Origin: CAZJFH01 sp964545205
GTDB lineage: Bacteria; Pseudomonadota; Alphaproteobacteria; Rhodospirillales; Magnetospirillaceae
Direction of reading: 5' to 3'
DNA: 64,000 nucleotides
Assembly: GCA_964545205.1 (NCBI GenBank)
Contig: CAZJFH010000023.1
Location: 1-64,000, forward strand
Both the position numbers and the translations under genes were made by a program. The stretch's first letter is position 1. Each line of letters starts with the position of its first letter. This document shows positions 56,746 through 64,000 of the stretch, piece by piece. The notes under the pieces were generated by a model. It worked only from the letters and a program-made list of their open reading frames with translations. It searched no databases and was not told the origin of the DNA.

Positions 56746-57696
56746 CTACAGCACCAAGCGGGCGGCATTGTTGCGCCAGGCTTCGGCGATGCGGATGTAG
56801 CGCATCGCGACGCGCGGGCTCTCGTGGCGGGTCTGGCGCATGATCGTCGCCAGATCGGCGCCGGCCAGTGCCGCCGCGGTCGCCAGCCCGGCGCGCAGGC
56901 TGTGGCCGCTATAGGCATTGGCATCGAGCCCAGCCGCCGTCGCCGCGCGCTTGATCACATTGGCGATGCTGCGATCCGACAGCCGATCGCCGACGACACC
57001 GCCGCGCACCTGGCGAAACACCGCCCCGCCGACGAGCCCGGCCTCCCCCAGCCAGCCCCGTAGCGCGGTGACCGGACAGAGCTCCGCCGCCCGGCCGTAG
57101 GGCACGCAGACCTCTTGCCCGGCCCCGGCCTGGTCGGTCTTCGAGCGCCGGATCAGCACCCGCACGCCCTCGGCCTCGAAGGCGAGATCGCCGATATCGA
57201 GGGCGACCAGCTCGGAGCGGCGCAGCGCACTGGCGAAGCCGAACAGCAGCAGGGCGCGATTGCGCACGCCGCGCAGGCCGCTGCCGCACGCCGCCGTCAT
57301 CGCCCGCAGCTCGACGAGCAGGAGCGCCGCCTTGGCGTCCTGGCGCACGCCATTGCTGCGGCGAATGCCTTCCCATACCTGGCGGATCGCCGGGTGGCCG
57401 TCGTCGAGGGGCTGGCCTGCCGCCGCATGGCTGGCCTTGATGGCCGCCAATGCGACGGCAAGGCTGCCGGTCTTCATCGCCGCGGCGGCGGCGGCGAGAT
57501 AGAGCGCCACCGTCTCGGGCGCCGCCGGCAGGGCGTCGCGGTCGTTGTCGGTGCACCAGGCGGCGAAGCGGCGCCACTGGCTGGCATAGGTGCGCCGCGT
57601 GTTGGCGGCGCGGGACGCTTCGGCGTAGCGGCGAGCCTCGGCCGTGGCGGCGTGGATGGTCGCGGGCACGGGGCCGGCTTGGCGGGTCAGGGACAT
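56746..57696 (-). CDS. Second tyrosine recombinase (XerC/D-like)
   Basis: 316 residues. The N-terminal SAM-like core-binding region (RRYAEASRAANTRRTYASQW) precedes a catalytic domain with Arg in FGFASALRRSELVALDIGDL, HxxR in SGHSLRAGLATAAALAG, a late His in MRQTRHESPRVAMRYIR and the nucleophilic Tyr in the same motif. Recombinases of this size act on phage, integron-like or element ends. It is inside the island, pointing away from attR, and is not the attR-proximal integrase, so it may belong to a nested element or be a resolvase. Confidence 0.9.
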   Translation of the reverse strand: MSLTRQAGPVPATIHAATAEARRYAEASRAANTRRTYASQWRRFAAWCTDNDRDALPAAPETVALYLAAAAAAMKTGSLAVALAAIKASHAAAGQPLDDGHPAIRQVWEGIRRSNGVRQDAKAALLLVELRAMTAACGSGLRGVRNRALLLFGFASALRRSELVALDIGDLAFEAEGVRVLIRRSKTDQAGAGQEVCVPYGRAAELCPVTALRGWLGEAGLVGGAVFRQVRGGVVGDRLSDRSIANVIKRAATAAGLDANAYSGHSLRAGLATAAALAGADLATIMRQTRHESPRVAMRYIRIAEAWRNNAARLVL

Positions 57697-57880
57697 GGCG
57701 CGGCCCCTCCGGGGCGGGTGGCCGGGGCGGCGTTTTGGGCGTGCTGGACGGGGTGGGCGCTGGCGGATGGGGTTGAGGCCGCGGCGGGCAGTTTCGCACA
57801 GCTGTTGGCGTCGAGAGCGCCGGCGGGTGCAGGTAGAGGCAAGACGGCGTGGCGCATAAAGGCGTCTCCGGATCAGGTTA

Positions 57881-57896
57881 ATGCTTTCACAAGCAT
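57881..57896. promoter_or_regulatory. Inverted repeat ATGCTT-TCAC-AAGCAT
   Basis: A perfect 6-bp inverted repeat with a 4-bp centre, about 185 bp upstream of the second recombinase start. A second hairpin GACTCC-AGC-GGAGTC lies near 57965. The 57697-58198 stretch has no convincing gene. Confidence 0.35.
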
Positions 57897-58198
57897 AACA
57901 CTGCGGAAAGTGCGCCGTTCTTGCGACTTGGACTCCGTTGCTTATGTATTCGGATTAGACTTTGGACTCCAGCGGAGTCAATTGCGTATGTGCGCGCAAG
58001 ACTGCGGCGCACATTATTCCGTCAACCGTGGCGCCGATGGCCGGCACTGTCGCCGTGCCTACTGCCGCGCGGCGGCCTCACCGCGCCCGGCGTCGGCCGC
58101 CAACTGCGTCTGCAGGCACTAGGCTTGCAATTTGGGGTGAAAAGTTGCTCGTGGTTGCGCATCGACATCGGCGCAACCGCCTCGGTACCGCCACGTCT

Positions 58199-58399
58199 TT
58201 ACATGCACCTCTCGGGGCGCTGCGGCGAGCCCTCGCCGCCGCACTCGATGCAAAGCCAGTCCTCGGCCCGCGCCGGCCGCCGGTAGCGGCCGAAGCTGAC
58301 GACCAGCAGCACCAACTCGGCAATGAAGGCCGATGTGCGCTTGAGGTGCACGGTCTCGGCCGCCAGACACGTGCAGAACTGCATCCGGTGCATCTCCAT
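58199..58399 (-). CDS. Small protein with cysteine pairs (uncertain)
   Basis: 66 residues from an ATG at 58399: MEMHRMQFCTCLAAETVHLK, a hydrophobic patch FIAELVLLVVSFG, and a C-terminal WLCIECGGEG that may bind zinc. A G-rich stretch precedes the start. Longer readings exist upstream. Not recognised. Confidence 0.35.
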   Translation of the reverse strand: MEMHRMQFCTCLAAETVHLKRTSAFIAELVLLVVSFGRYRRPARAEDWLCIECGGEGSPQRPERCM

Positions 58400-58980
58400 C
58401 GTCCGCCCCCCAACGCACGATTCCGATCCCTGATGAAGCGGCATCACCGTGCCGGCGTCATCACCCATTTTGGTGACGTCGCTGCCGCCTGCGGAAGCGA
58501 CAACGGCGAGCTGTCGCAGCCTTCGGCCGGCGCGCCGAGGTCTTCCGATAAGCGCCCGAATCGGAAATGGGACACCTGTATACCGCAGGGGCCCCGGGAC
58601 ACCCCCAGCACATGGGGCCGTTCGCTACCTATCCGAGTGCGCGCCTAAGACGGATTCCCGTCAACAGCACGCAATGGGTAGTGCGTATTGCCGATATCCT
58701 GCGCCGATCCGGCGAAGGATTGGATCGAATTGGCCGTTGTGGCGATAGGGTTCGGGAGGTGGCGGGGTGTCATTTTGGCCGGAGTGGCGAATAAGGCGGT
58801 GCGGTTTTGGCGCCTGAAGTGTGCGCCCGAGGTGGAAGATGAGCCGAAAGGGTGACGCGCTGGTGGGGTGGAATTGGTGGTTGACCGGGCGGTGGGGCTT
58901 TTCGACTATGCGGCCACGGGAGGCAGAAATGAGCCGATGTGGCTCGAATCCGTACCCGCCGTTCCCGTCCTTCATCGAGG
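58400..58980. other. No convincing gene
   Basis: Open frames on both strands are short, overlapping and unrelated to known families. Base composition is mixed. I see no RNA gene or strong terminator. Confidence 0.5.
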
Positions 58981-58981
58981 C

Positions 58982-59243
58982 GGGGGAACGAAATAGCCGT
59001 GCGTTTTCAACGATGTAACACCCGAACCCGCCGTTCCCCCCAACGGCACTAAAAACTCCTATAGGGAATCTGAATCGGTGAAGGGGTGTTTTAGCCTTTT
59101 AAAAACCGCGATTCCGTTGGTTTTCCTCTATAGGACTTTTTAAGTTTTAAGGGTTACGGGGGGTACAGCGTTATAAAGGTTTGATATATAATGAGAATTC
59201 CGTTCCCCCCTACGGGGGTACATGGGGGGAACGCGGGGGAACG
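58982..59243. repeat. Repeated GTTCCCCC/GGGGGAAC motifs around an AT-rich core (possible origin or control region)
   Basis: Five copies: GGGGGAACG at 58982, CGTTCCCCCC at 59032, CGTTCCCCCC at 59201, GGGGGGAACG at 59224 and GGGGGAACG at 59235. The third and fourth form a 10-bp inverted pair with a 13-bp centre. Between the second and third copies lies an AT-rich stretch including tttgatatataatgagaatt. No gene is present. Clustered short repeats next to AT-rich DNA resemble iterons or a multi-site operator. Confidence 0.5.
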
Positions 59244-59352
59244 CCCCTTTTTCAGCCCAAATCGGCCGGTAACCTCTGTCTAGGTTTCACCCTTCAGCCG
59301 GAGCGGCCAACTCAGGAAGCGTCCGCAGATCACTGTCACCACTGGACGCTCA

Positions 59353-59718
59353 ATGGCAACACGTCGCACTCGCGGAGGACGCCCCAAGAAGACCGGCCGT
59401 CGGGAGCCCAACGGCCGTCTGTCGCGGGCCGCGATCGACCACGGCACTCCCGAGCTGCGCCGCCAGCGCGTGCGCGCTCACGGGATGCCCGATGTCGGCG
59501 TGACGTCGCCAATCGACGAGCTGGCTGCGAAGCGATTGCTGATCGAACCCAATGACGACCCGGCTCGAAACAGCATTCGCCGCGTGCTCGCCGATCGCTT
59601 CACGGTGATGTACTGCGTCTCGTTCGGCACGCCCCACCCCAAGGTGCGCGGGCTTACGATAGGCTCCCGAGGGAGCGCGGCCCAGAATGCCAATTCCCAG
59701 CCCTGCGAAGCCCGCTGA
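59353..59718 (+). CDS. Small basic protein typical of alphaproteobacterial islands/prophages
   Basis: 121 residues. The N-terminus TRRTRGGRPKKTGRREPNGR with LSRAAIDHGTPELRRQR matches, from memory, small proteins found in alphaproteobacterial prophages and integrative elements. They open with a GRP(R/K)K basic stretch and GR(L/I)SRA, and have no known function. No good ribosome site is visible. The C-terminal part may be diverged or truncated. Confidence 0.5.
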   Translation: MATRRTRGGRPKKTGRREPNGRLSRAAIDHGTPELRRQRVRAHGMPDVGVTSPIDELAAKRLLIEPNDDPARNSIRRVLADRFTVMYCVSFGTPHPKVRGLTIGSRGSAAQNANSQPCEAR

Positions 59719-60245
59719 GAGGGGTTGGCGCAACATTTGGCCCCAAGGGCCCGGAAAGCACTTCTTCTCTCCAGCGCGCCCTCAAAGCGCCGCAGAAGTA
59801 ATTCTCCAGAGTGGCTCAAATTTTTGAGTGGCTGGTTGCTTCTATAGACTATGGCCTTGCCGTGTCATTGTGGCCGCCCGACAGGTTTGTGGGCGGACGG
59901 TGCAGTTGAAAAAGGAAGCGCTGCAGATTTCGGGCGGGGGCAGGTAGGGCTTTTTCGTGCCCGCCCCGCCGATCTGTGCGAAAGTAACCCGAAGCGGCAT
60001 TGATCATGCGCATAGTCACATAAATCATTTCGCCGCCAACAGCATAGGGGATCGCCTGATCGCTGTGCGCCGCCAGCGGCACCCAGAACTGCATGGGAAT
60101 GGACGCCTCAGGCGACCTAGAACCCGTCCCGTGGTGCCTGCAGGTTCCCGGTCCAGTCCCCCGTGGACGCCTCGGGCGATCTGTCCCCCTCCGTGGCTTC
60201 GAGTGGATTCGCCTTGTTTTTGGACCATGACGTCGGTGCGGTAGG
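59719..60245. other. No convincing gene
   Basis: Reverse frames contain a possible small protein (MQFWVPLAAHSDQAIPYAVG, about 60090 downwards) but without a ribosome site or family match. No RNA gene is seen. Confidence 0.4.
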
Positions 60246-61577
60246 TCACAGACTCGCTGGCCCTGCCGTGGGATCGCGCTTCTCAAGAATTGGGTATTGG
60301 AGCCTGGAAAGCGCTTCTTTCTTCAAGGCCAGCGAACTACCAGCGGAATACAAGCCATACGTCATTGTATCCTTTTCGTGTCCGAGGATATCGGCGGCAA
60401 TGTTCTCAGGGACGTTGGCGTTTTCGAGCATCGTCGCTACCGTTTTCCGAATGCTATGGAAAACAAAGGCGGCGCCAAACCCCTTTGTTTTCTTTAATCT
60501 GCCAAAGCGTTTCCCCACCGCATTGCTTCGATCTCCGTACTTGTTTTCCTTAAGCCCACAAAGGACAAACCCGTCTGTGCTGCGTTCGCAGAGACGCTGG
60601 ATCAACGGCATCAGTTCTTTGTGGATGGGGACTTGCCGCCAGCCGGCTTCGGTCTTGCTATCTTCGATGCTGATGAAGTTTTCAACCAGGTTTACGTTTG
60701 CCGTCGGTAATGCGCACAGTTCCTCGATTCGGCAGCCGGTCCACATTGCAAGTTCGATCAGATCGCAAAGAGTCTGATCGCCTTGGTCGGCTGCTGCTTT
60801 CAACAGGTCCACAACCTCCACCGGTTCAAAAGCCCGTCGGCGGTCTCCAGTCTCGGGTTTTCCGATCCTGGGCACTGCCAGCTTTTCAAACGGAAGGACA
60901 TCGTCGGGGACTACCTCAATCGAGTTCAGGTATGCCCAGTATTGGCGAAGGTCAGACAGCGCCCTTTGGATCGTTGCGCGAGCCAGGCCAGCTTCCGCTG
61001 CCCGATTAACCCAGTGCTGAACCGCCTTGCGGCGAATGCCGCTCGTATAGGGGAATTGTTCGCAGAACCTCAGAATCGTGGACCGCTTCATGTCCACAGT
61101 CTTGGCTTCGTTCTGAAGGGTCCCGAGATACTCCTCAACATGGCGGTCAGTGCGAACGACGTTCCCGGTGGCGATATCTACGAAGCGGCTCGCGTCTTCA
61201 TGGGCTGGCATCTCGTCATACCGAGGATCGCTATAGTCAAGGATGCCGTCGCGCAAAGCAGCAGGAATAACGATCCCTTCATGTGCTTCTGCGACAATCA
61301 TCTGACGAATGCCTTTCTTTTCGTGCTCCGGTGCGGAATTGTAGAGTCTATTCCAAAATTCCGCTTCCCGTTCAATCCGGTCTGGGGTGGAGGCTTGCGC
61401 GCGGTTGATTTCTGAACGCCAGCGCGCCAACAGGATGGCGCCTCGTACTTTGGCTTCATCTGCGTCCTTCGTCCGCAGGTTCTCTGAAAAGCGAGTTCTT
61501 CCGCCGAACGCTGGGCGCAGCTTTCGAGGAATGTCGTGCATGGCCCACCAAACCTGGTGACGCTTCACAAGGTACAT
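60246..61577 (-). CDS. Tyrosine integrase of the tRNA-Glu island
   Basis: 443 residues from the ATG at 61577. The N-terminus (MYLVKRHQVWWAMHDIPRKL, GRTRFSENLRTKDADEAKVR) resembles the DUF6538 arm-binding head of alphaproteobacterial integrases. The catalytic domain has Arg in WTGCRIEELCALP, HxxR in FVFHSIRKTVATML, and His and Tyr in LGHEKDTMTYGLYS. It lies next to attR and starts 24 bp from the paired GTCCACACAG motifs, the usual placement for an integrase that also controls its own promoter. It should catalyse integration at tRNA-Glu. Confidence 0.95.
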   Translation of the reverse strand: MYLVKRHQVWWAMHDIPRKLRPAFGGRTRFSENLRTKDADEAKVRGAILLARWRSEINRAQASTPDRIEREAEFWNRLYNSAPEHEKKGIRQMIVAEAHEGIVIPAALRDGILDYSDPRYDEMPAHEDASRFVDIATGNVVRTDRHVEEYLGTLQNEAKTVDMKRSTILRFCEQFPYTSGIRRKAVQHWVNRAAEAGLARATIQRALSDLRQYWAYLNSIEVVPDDVLPFEKLAVPRIGKPETGDRRRAFEPVEVVDLLKAAADQGDQTLCDLIELAMWTGCRIEELCALPTANVNLVENFISIEDSKTEAGWRQVPIHKELMPLIQRLCERSTDGFVLCGLKENKYGDRSNAVGKRFGRLKKTKGFGAAFVFHSIRKTVATMLENANVPENIAADILGHEKDTMTYGLYSAGSSLALKKEALSRLQYPILEKRDPTAGPASL

Positions 61578-61600
61578 GCTCAGGTGCCCTGGGTAAGTTT

Positions 61601-61623
61601 GTCCACACAGCCTGTCCACACAG
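61601..61623 (+). promoter_or_regulatory. Paired GTCCACACAG motifs, right end (candidate integrase arm sites)
   Basis: GTCCACACAG at 61601-61610 and 61614-61623, same orientation and 13-bp period as at the left end, 74 bp inside attR and just upstream of the integrase gene. Confidence 0.65.
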
Positions 61624-61697
61624 GTGGGGTGCGAGGATGTCCGGAAATCCCTGCAGAATGGGGGATTTCGACCCGTGATTCCGACCTAAGCAGATTG

Positions 61698-61717
61698 TCC
61701 CCGTGGGGACGCCAATC
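61698..61717 (+). repeat. attR: second copy of the 20-bp tRNA-Glu 3' end
   Basis: Identical to 45578-45597. Only the tail of the tRNA is duplicated, so this is an attachment site and not a gene. Confidence 0.93.
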
Positions 61718-61733
61718 TTTCCAAATCGTCACG

Positions 61734-61755
61734 AACCGCCTTCGGCGGTTTTTTT
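61734..61755 (+). terminator. Terminator, probably the original tRNA-Glu terminator
   Basis: Stem AACCGCC/GGCGGTT with a TTC loop, ending in seven T (the last two T of the stem plus five). It follows attR by 16 bp, the position expected for the tRNA terminator before the island entered. Confidence 0.88.
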
Positions 61756-61889
61756 CGTTTTCGCGGCATGATCACTGCAGGCTCCGCGCGGAATTCGCGC
61801 GGCCACCCATGGTCACGCCGGTGCGTGCCGCCGTGCCATCGATCCTTCCGTTGGGGTGCGGCAGGTAGTAAGTCTGTGACGGTTCGAGA

Positions 61890-63281
61890 ATGCATGAGTG
61901 GGGAACAGGCCGGATGCCGGAACAGGGGCCGACGATCGAATTCGTCAATCACGCGGCGGTGCTGATGAGCGACGGGCAGTGCGGCCTGTTGACCGACCCG
62001 TGGTTGTTTGGCGACGCCTTCCACCACGGCTGGGCCCTGTTGACGGAAACCCCCGACGGCGAGATCACCCGCCTGCTCGACCGGACCACCCACATCTGGC
62101 TCAGCCACGAGCATCCGGACCATTTCTCTCCCGCCTTCTTCCAGCGTTTCCGGGAGGAGATCCTCGCGCACGGCATCGAGGTGCTGTTCCAGAAAACACG
62201 CGACGGCAGGGTCGCCGGATACCTGCGGTCGCTTGGCCTTCCGGTGGTGGAACTGGCGGCGGGTCGGCGTCACGATCTGCATGAGCGGTTCTCGCTCTGG
62301 ATCGAGCCCTCCGACCTCTACGACTCCGCCCTCGTCGCGCAGATCGGCGACGTGCGGGTGTTCAATATCAACGACTGCCCCATGGGTGGGGCCGAGGAGC
62401 TGGCGCCCTTCGCCCGCAAGTACGGCACGTGCGACGTGCTGCTCACCCAGTTCAGCTATGCCGCTTGGAAAGGCGGCAGGAATGACGTGCAGTGGCGGCA
62501 GAAGGCGGCGCGCAACAAAATCGCCTCCGTCCACAAGCAGATCGAAGCCTTCAAGCCGGCATCCTGCATCCTGTTCGCCAGCTTCGTCCGCTTCGCCAAC
62601 GAGATGAACTGCTACCTCAACGACGCGGTCAACCATCCCGACCGCTTCGGCGAAGAACGGGCGTCCTCGCCCGCCCGGCTCGTGTTCATGGCTCCGGGCG
62701 AGGTTCAGCCGCTCGACGCCCTGGCGCAGTCCGCCGCCAGCCTGGACTTCTGGCGCGCGCGGTACGCAGAGATCGCCAGCGCGCCCCTGATGAGATATTC
62801 CGCCAGCGAAAGCATCGAGTCCTTGACCGCCCTGTTCGCCGGCTACCGGGCGGAGCTGTTCCGCCGCAACAACGGCCTGCTGATGCGACTGGCCCGCGAC
62901 CTTCTGCCGTTCCACCCATTGCGGCCGACGGTGGTGCACCTGACCGATCTGGGTCTGTCGGTCCGGACAGACCCCTTCGGCACCCTGTCGGTGGTCGCGG
63001 ACGGCACACCGGCGGACATCGGGCTGCATTCCAGTTCGCTGGCCTTTTGCTTCCGCCATCCGTTCGGGGTCGACACCCTTTTCGTCAACGGCTGCTTCGA
63101 GGAACTGTCGCCCGGCGGCTTCGGCCGCTTCGCCAAGTGTTTCGGCATCGGCAACATGAATGCCGCAGGAGTCGCGGTGGCGTTCTCGGCGCTGGGCCGC
63201 CTCGACGTGGTCCGGGTGCTGCTGCGCAAGCTGCGGTCGATCCAGGCGATGCTGGCGCGAAACAAGCCGGCCCGCGCCTGA
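61890..63281 (+). CDS. MBL-fold metallo-hydrolase (UlaG/CMP-Neu5Ac-hydroxylase-like)
   Basis: 463 residues from the ATG at 61890; the ATG at 61914 is an equally possible start, as neither has a good ribosome site. The metal motif is WLSHEHPDHFSPAFF (HxHxDH), preceded by FVNHAAVLMSDGQCGLLTDP and followed by DVRVFNINDCPMGGAE, a typical MBL second-shell region. The C-terminal half (VRTDPFGTLSVVADG) resembles the sterol-carrier-like tail of some MBL sugar enzymes. The substrate is unknown. It lies outside the island. Confidence 0.8.
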   Translation: MHEWGTGRMPEQGPTIEFVNHAAVLMSDGQCGLLTDPWLFGDAFHHGWALLTETPDGEITRLLDRTTHIWLSHEHPDHFSPAFFQRFREEILAHGIEVLFQKTRDGRVAGYLRSLGLPVVELAAGRRHDLHERFSLWIEPSDLYDSALVAQIGDVRVFNINDCPMGGAEELAPFARKYGTCDVLLTQFSYAAWKGGRNDVQWRQKAARNKIASVHKQIEAFKPASCILFASFVRFANEMNCYLNDAVNHPDRFGEERASSPARLVFMAPGEVQPLDALAQSAASLDFWRARYAEIASAPLMRYSASESIESLTALFAGYRAELFRRNNGLLMRLARDLLPFHPLRPTVVHLTDLGLSVRTDPFGTLSVVADGTPADIGLHSSSLAFCFRHPFGVDTLFVNGCFEELSPGGFGRFAKCFGIGNMNAAGVAVAFSALGRLDVVRVLLRKLRSIQAMLARNKPARA

Positions 63282-63447
63282 CCCTCACGCTCCTCGGCTG
63301 CGGCCGGGAACAGCAGATCGACTGTACTCCCGGCAACCTAGACCGCTGCACGGGGGAGAGCGGGCCGCGCGCACTTGGTCAGGGGAGGCCTGCTTATCGG
63401 GGTGGAAAAAATGTCTCGGCCGCCCCGATCGCGAGCCGGCGCCGGCG

Positions 63448-64000
63448 TCAGCGGTGTTCCGGGTTGGGGTGGTCGAAGCGGCAGCCGGCCTCCCAGGCCG
63501 CGCGCTGGTTGCCGTGCGCCGGAATGCCGCCGGCGCGCTTCAGCATCCAGGCCAGGTGCATCAGGTTCCAGGTCATGAAGGTGAGGTTGCGATTGGTGAA
63601 ATCGTTCTCCGGCCCGCCCGAGCCGGGATCGAGATAGGACGGACCTGGCCCGGCCTCGCCGATCCAGCCGGCGTCGGCCTGCGGCGGGATCACGTAGCCG
63701 AGATGCTGCAGCGAGTAGAGGATGTTCATCCCGCAGTGCTTCAGGCCGTCCTCGTTGCCGCTGACCAGGCAGCCGCCGACGCGGCCGTAATAGACGAACT
63801 GGCCCTTGTCGTTGAGCTCGCCCGAATGGCCGTACAGGCGCTCGACGACCTTGGTGCACACCGATGACTTGTCGCCGAGCCAGATCGGGGTGCACAGCAC
63901 CAGGATGTCGGCGGCCAGGACCTTCTGCTGGATCGGCGGCCAGTCGTCGCGGTCCCAGCCGTGGGCGGTCATGTCGGGATAAACGCCGTCGGCAATGGCG
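63448..64000 (-). CDS. Flavodoxin-like NAD(P)H-dependent oxidoreductase (5' end outside window)
   Basis: The open frame continues off the right edge, so the start is not seen; an internal Met (63972) is unlikely to be the start because the upstream codons (AIADGVYPD) fit the family. LAADILVLCTPIWLGDKSSV is the flavin-binding loop region, then VGGCLVSGNEDGLKHCGMNI and GPSYLDPGSGGPENDFTNRN. The family reduces quinones, chromate or azo compounds using FMN. 63282-63447 between the convergent genes has no feature. Confidence 0.85.
   Translation of the reverse strand, partial: AIADGVYPDMTAHGWDRDDWPPIQQKVLAADILVLCTPIWLGDKSSVCTKVVERLYGHSGELNDKGQFVYYGRVGGCLVSGNEDGLKHCGMNILYSLQHLGYVIPPQADAGWIGEAGPGPSYLDPGSGGPENDFTNRNLTFMTWNLMHLAWMLKRAGGIPAHGNQRAAWEAGCRFDHPNPEHR

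Larger units (their letters stand above)
45578..61717. mobile_element. Genomic island integrated in tRNA-Glu (about 16.1 kb)
   Basis: The 20-bp tRNA 3' end recurs at the far side next to a tyrosine integrase, the classic structure of an integrative element. Cargo: a type I restriction-modification operon with prrC, two LuxR-type regulator genes (one broken), a second tyrosine recombinase, small unknown genes, and a putative origin-like region. The restriction genes have visibly lower GC and different codon use from the chromosome. No conjugation or full phage structural genes are seen, so mobility in trans or decay is likely. Confidence 0.88.

Noticed and set aside
58661..58975. Reverse 104-codon frame, possible gene
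   Set aside because: Low-complexity His/Pro/Arg composition, no start signal and no family resemblance.
61698..61717. Second tRNA-Glu gene
   Set aside because: Only the 3' 17 bases of the tRNA with flank are present; it is the attR repeat.

Overview
The window is very GC-rich DNA (by eye about 70 percent) from an alphaproteobacterium, most likely a Rhodospirillales-type lineage. This is an inference from family content: a DUF1491 protein, the dapF-mtaB-ftsY order, an RpoH heat-shock sigma factor, a cobalamin-dependent class II ribonucleotide reductase, TRAP/TAXI transport, and ATGA start-stop overlaps throughout.

Left third (1-22.9 kb): the 3' part of a very long Ser-Glu-Ala-Pro repeat protein with an RTX-like tail overlaps a three-domain fusion (small-molecule kinase, glycosyltransferase, methyltransferase). 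Then come a secreted protein, an MFS transporter, an ABM-like protein behind a clear promoter, a DUF2934 protein, CorA, two lipoproteins, DUF1491, and a PRC-barrel protein cut by a 100-N assembly gap inside a 39-bp repeat. A YedK/HMCES protein and small proteins precede nrdJ, which carries an in-frame intein whose two LAGLIDADG aspartates are both alanine. Next are a methyltransferase, a PAS histidine kinase, a thioesterase-hutG pair and an orphan amino-acid-type binding protein.

Middle (23-45.4 kb): a seven-gene reverse-strand cluster runs nfeD, slipin, class III aminotransferase, BKACE-type enzyme, TAXI binding protein, fused TRAP permease, universal stress protein, and looks like an uptake-plus-catabolism unit. 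Core genes follow: pgi, a second PAS kinase, ftsY (with a duplicated proline/glutamate module), mtaB, dapF, recQ, a cytochrome c, dodecin, rpoH, rluD and a JAMM peptidase. Palindromic intergenic repeats lie at 26.1 kb and 42.4-42.6 kb.

Genomic island (45,578-61,717): it is inserted at the 3' end of tRNA-Glu(CTC). A 20-bp copy of the tRNA end recurs at 61,698, next to a tyrosine integrase gene, and the probable original tRNA terminator now sits beyond it. Paired GTCCACACAG motifs with the same 13-bp period lie inside both ends and look like integrase arm sites. The cargo is a type I restriction-modification operon in the order hsdR-hsdS-prrC-hsdM. The embedded gene is a PrrC-family anticodon nuclease with its Arg/Glu/His residues intact, so a tRNA-cutting suicide response is coupled to restriction. 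The operon is bracketed by two related LuxR-type regulator genes, one of them broken. The rest of the island has a second tyrosine recombinase, degenerate remnants, and an AT-richer stretch with repeated GTTCCCCC motifs that could be a replication or regulatory region.

After the island (61.7-64 kb) are an MBL-fold hydrolase and the 3' part of a flavodoxin-like NAD(P)H-dependent oxidoreductase that runs off the window.
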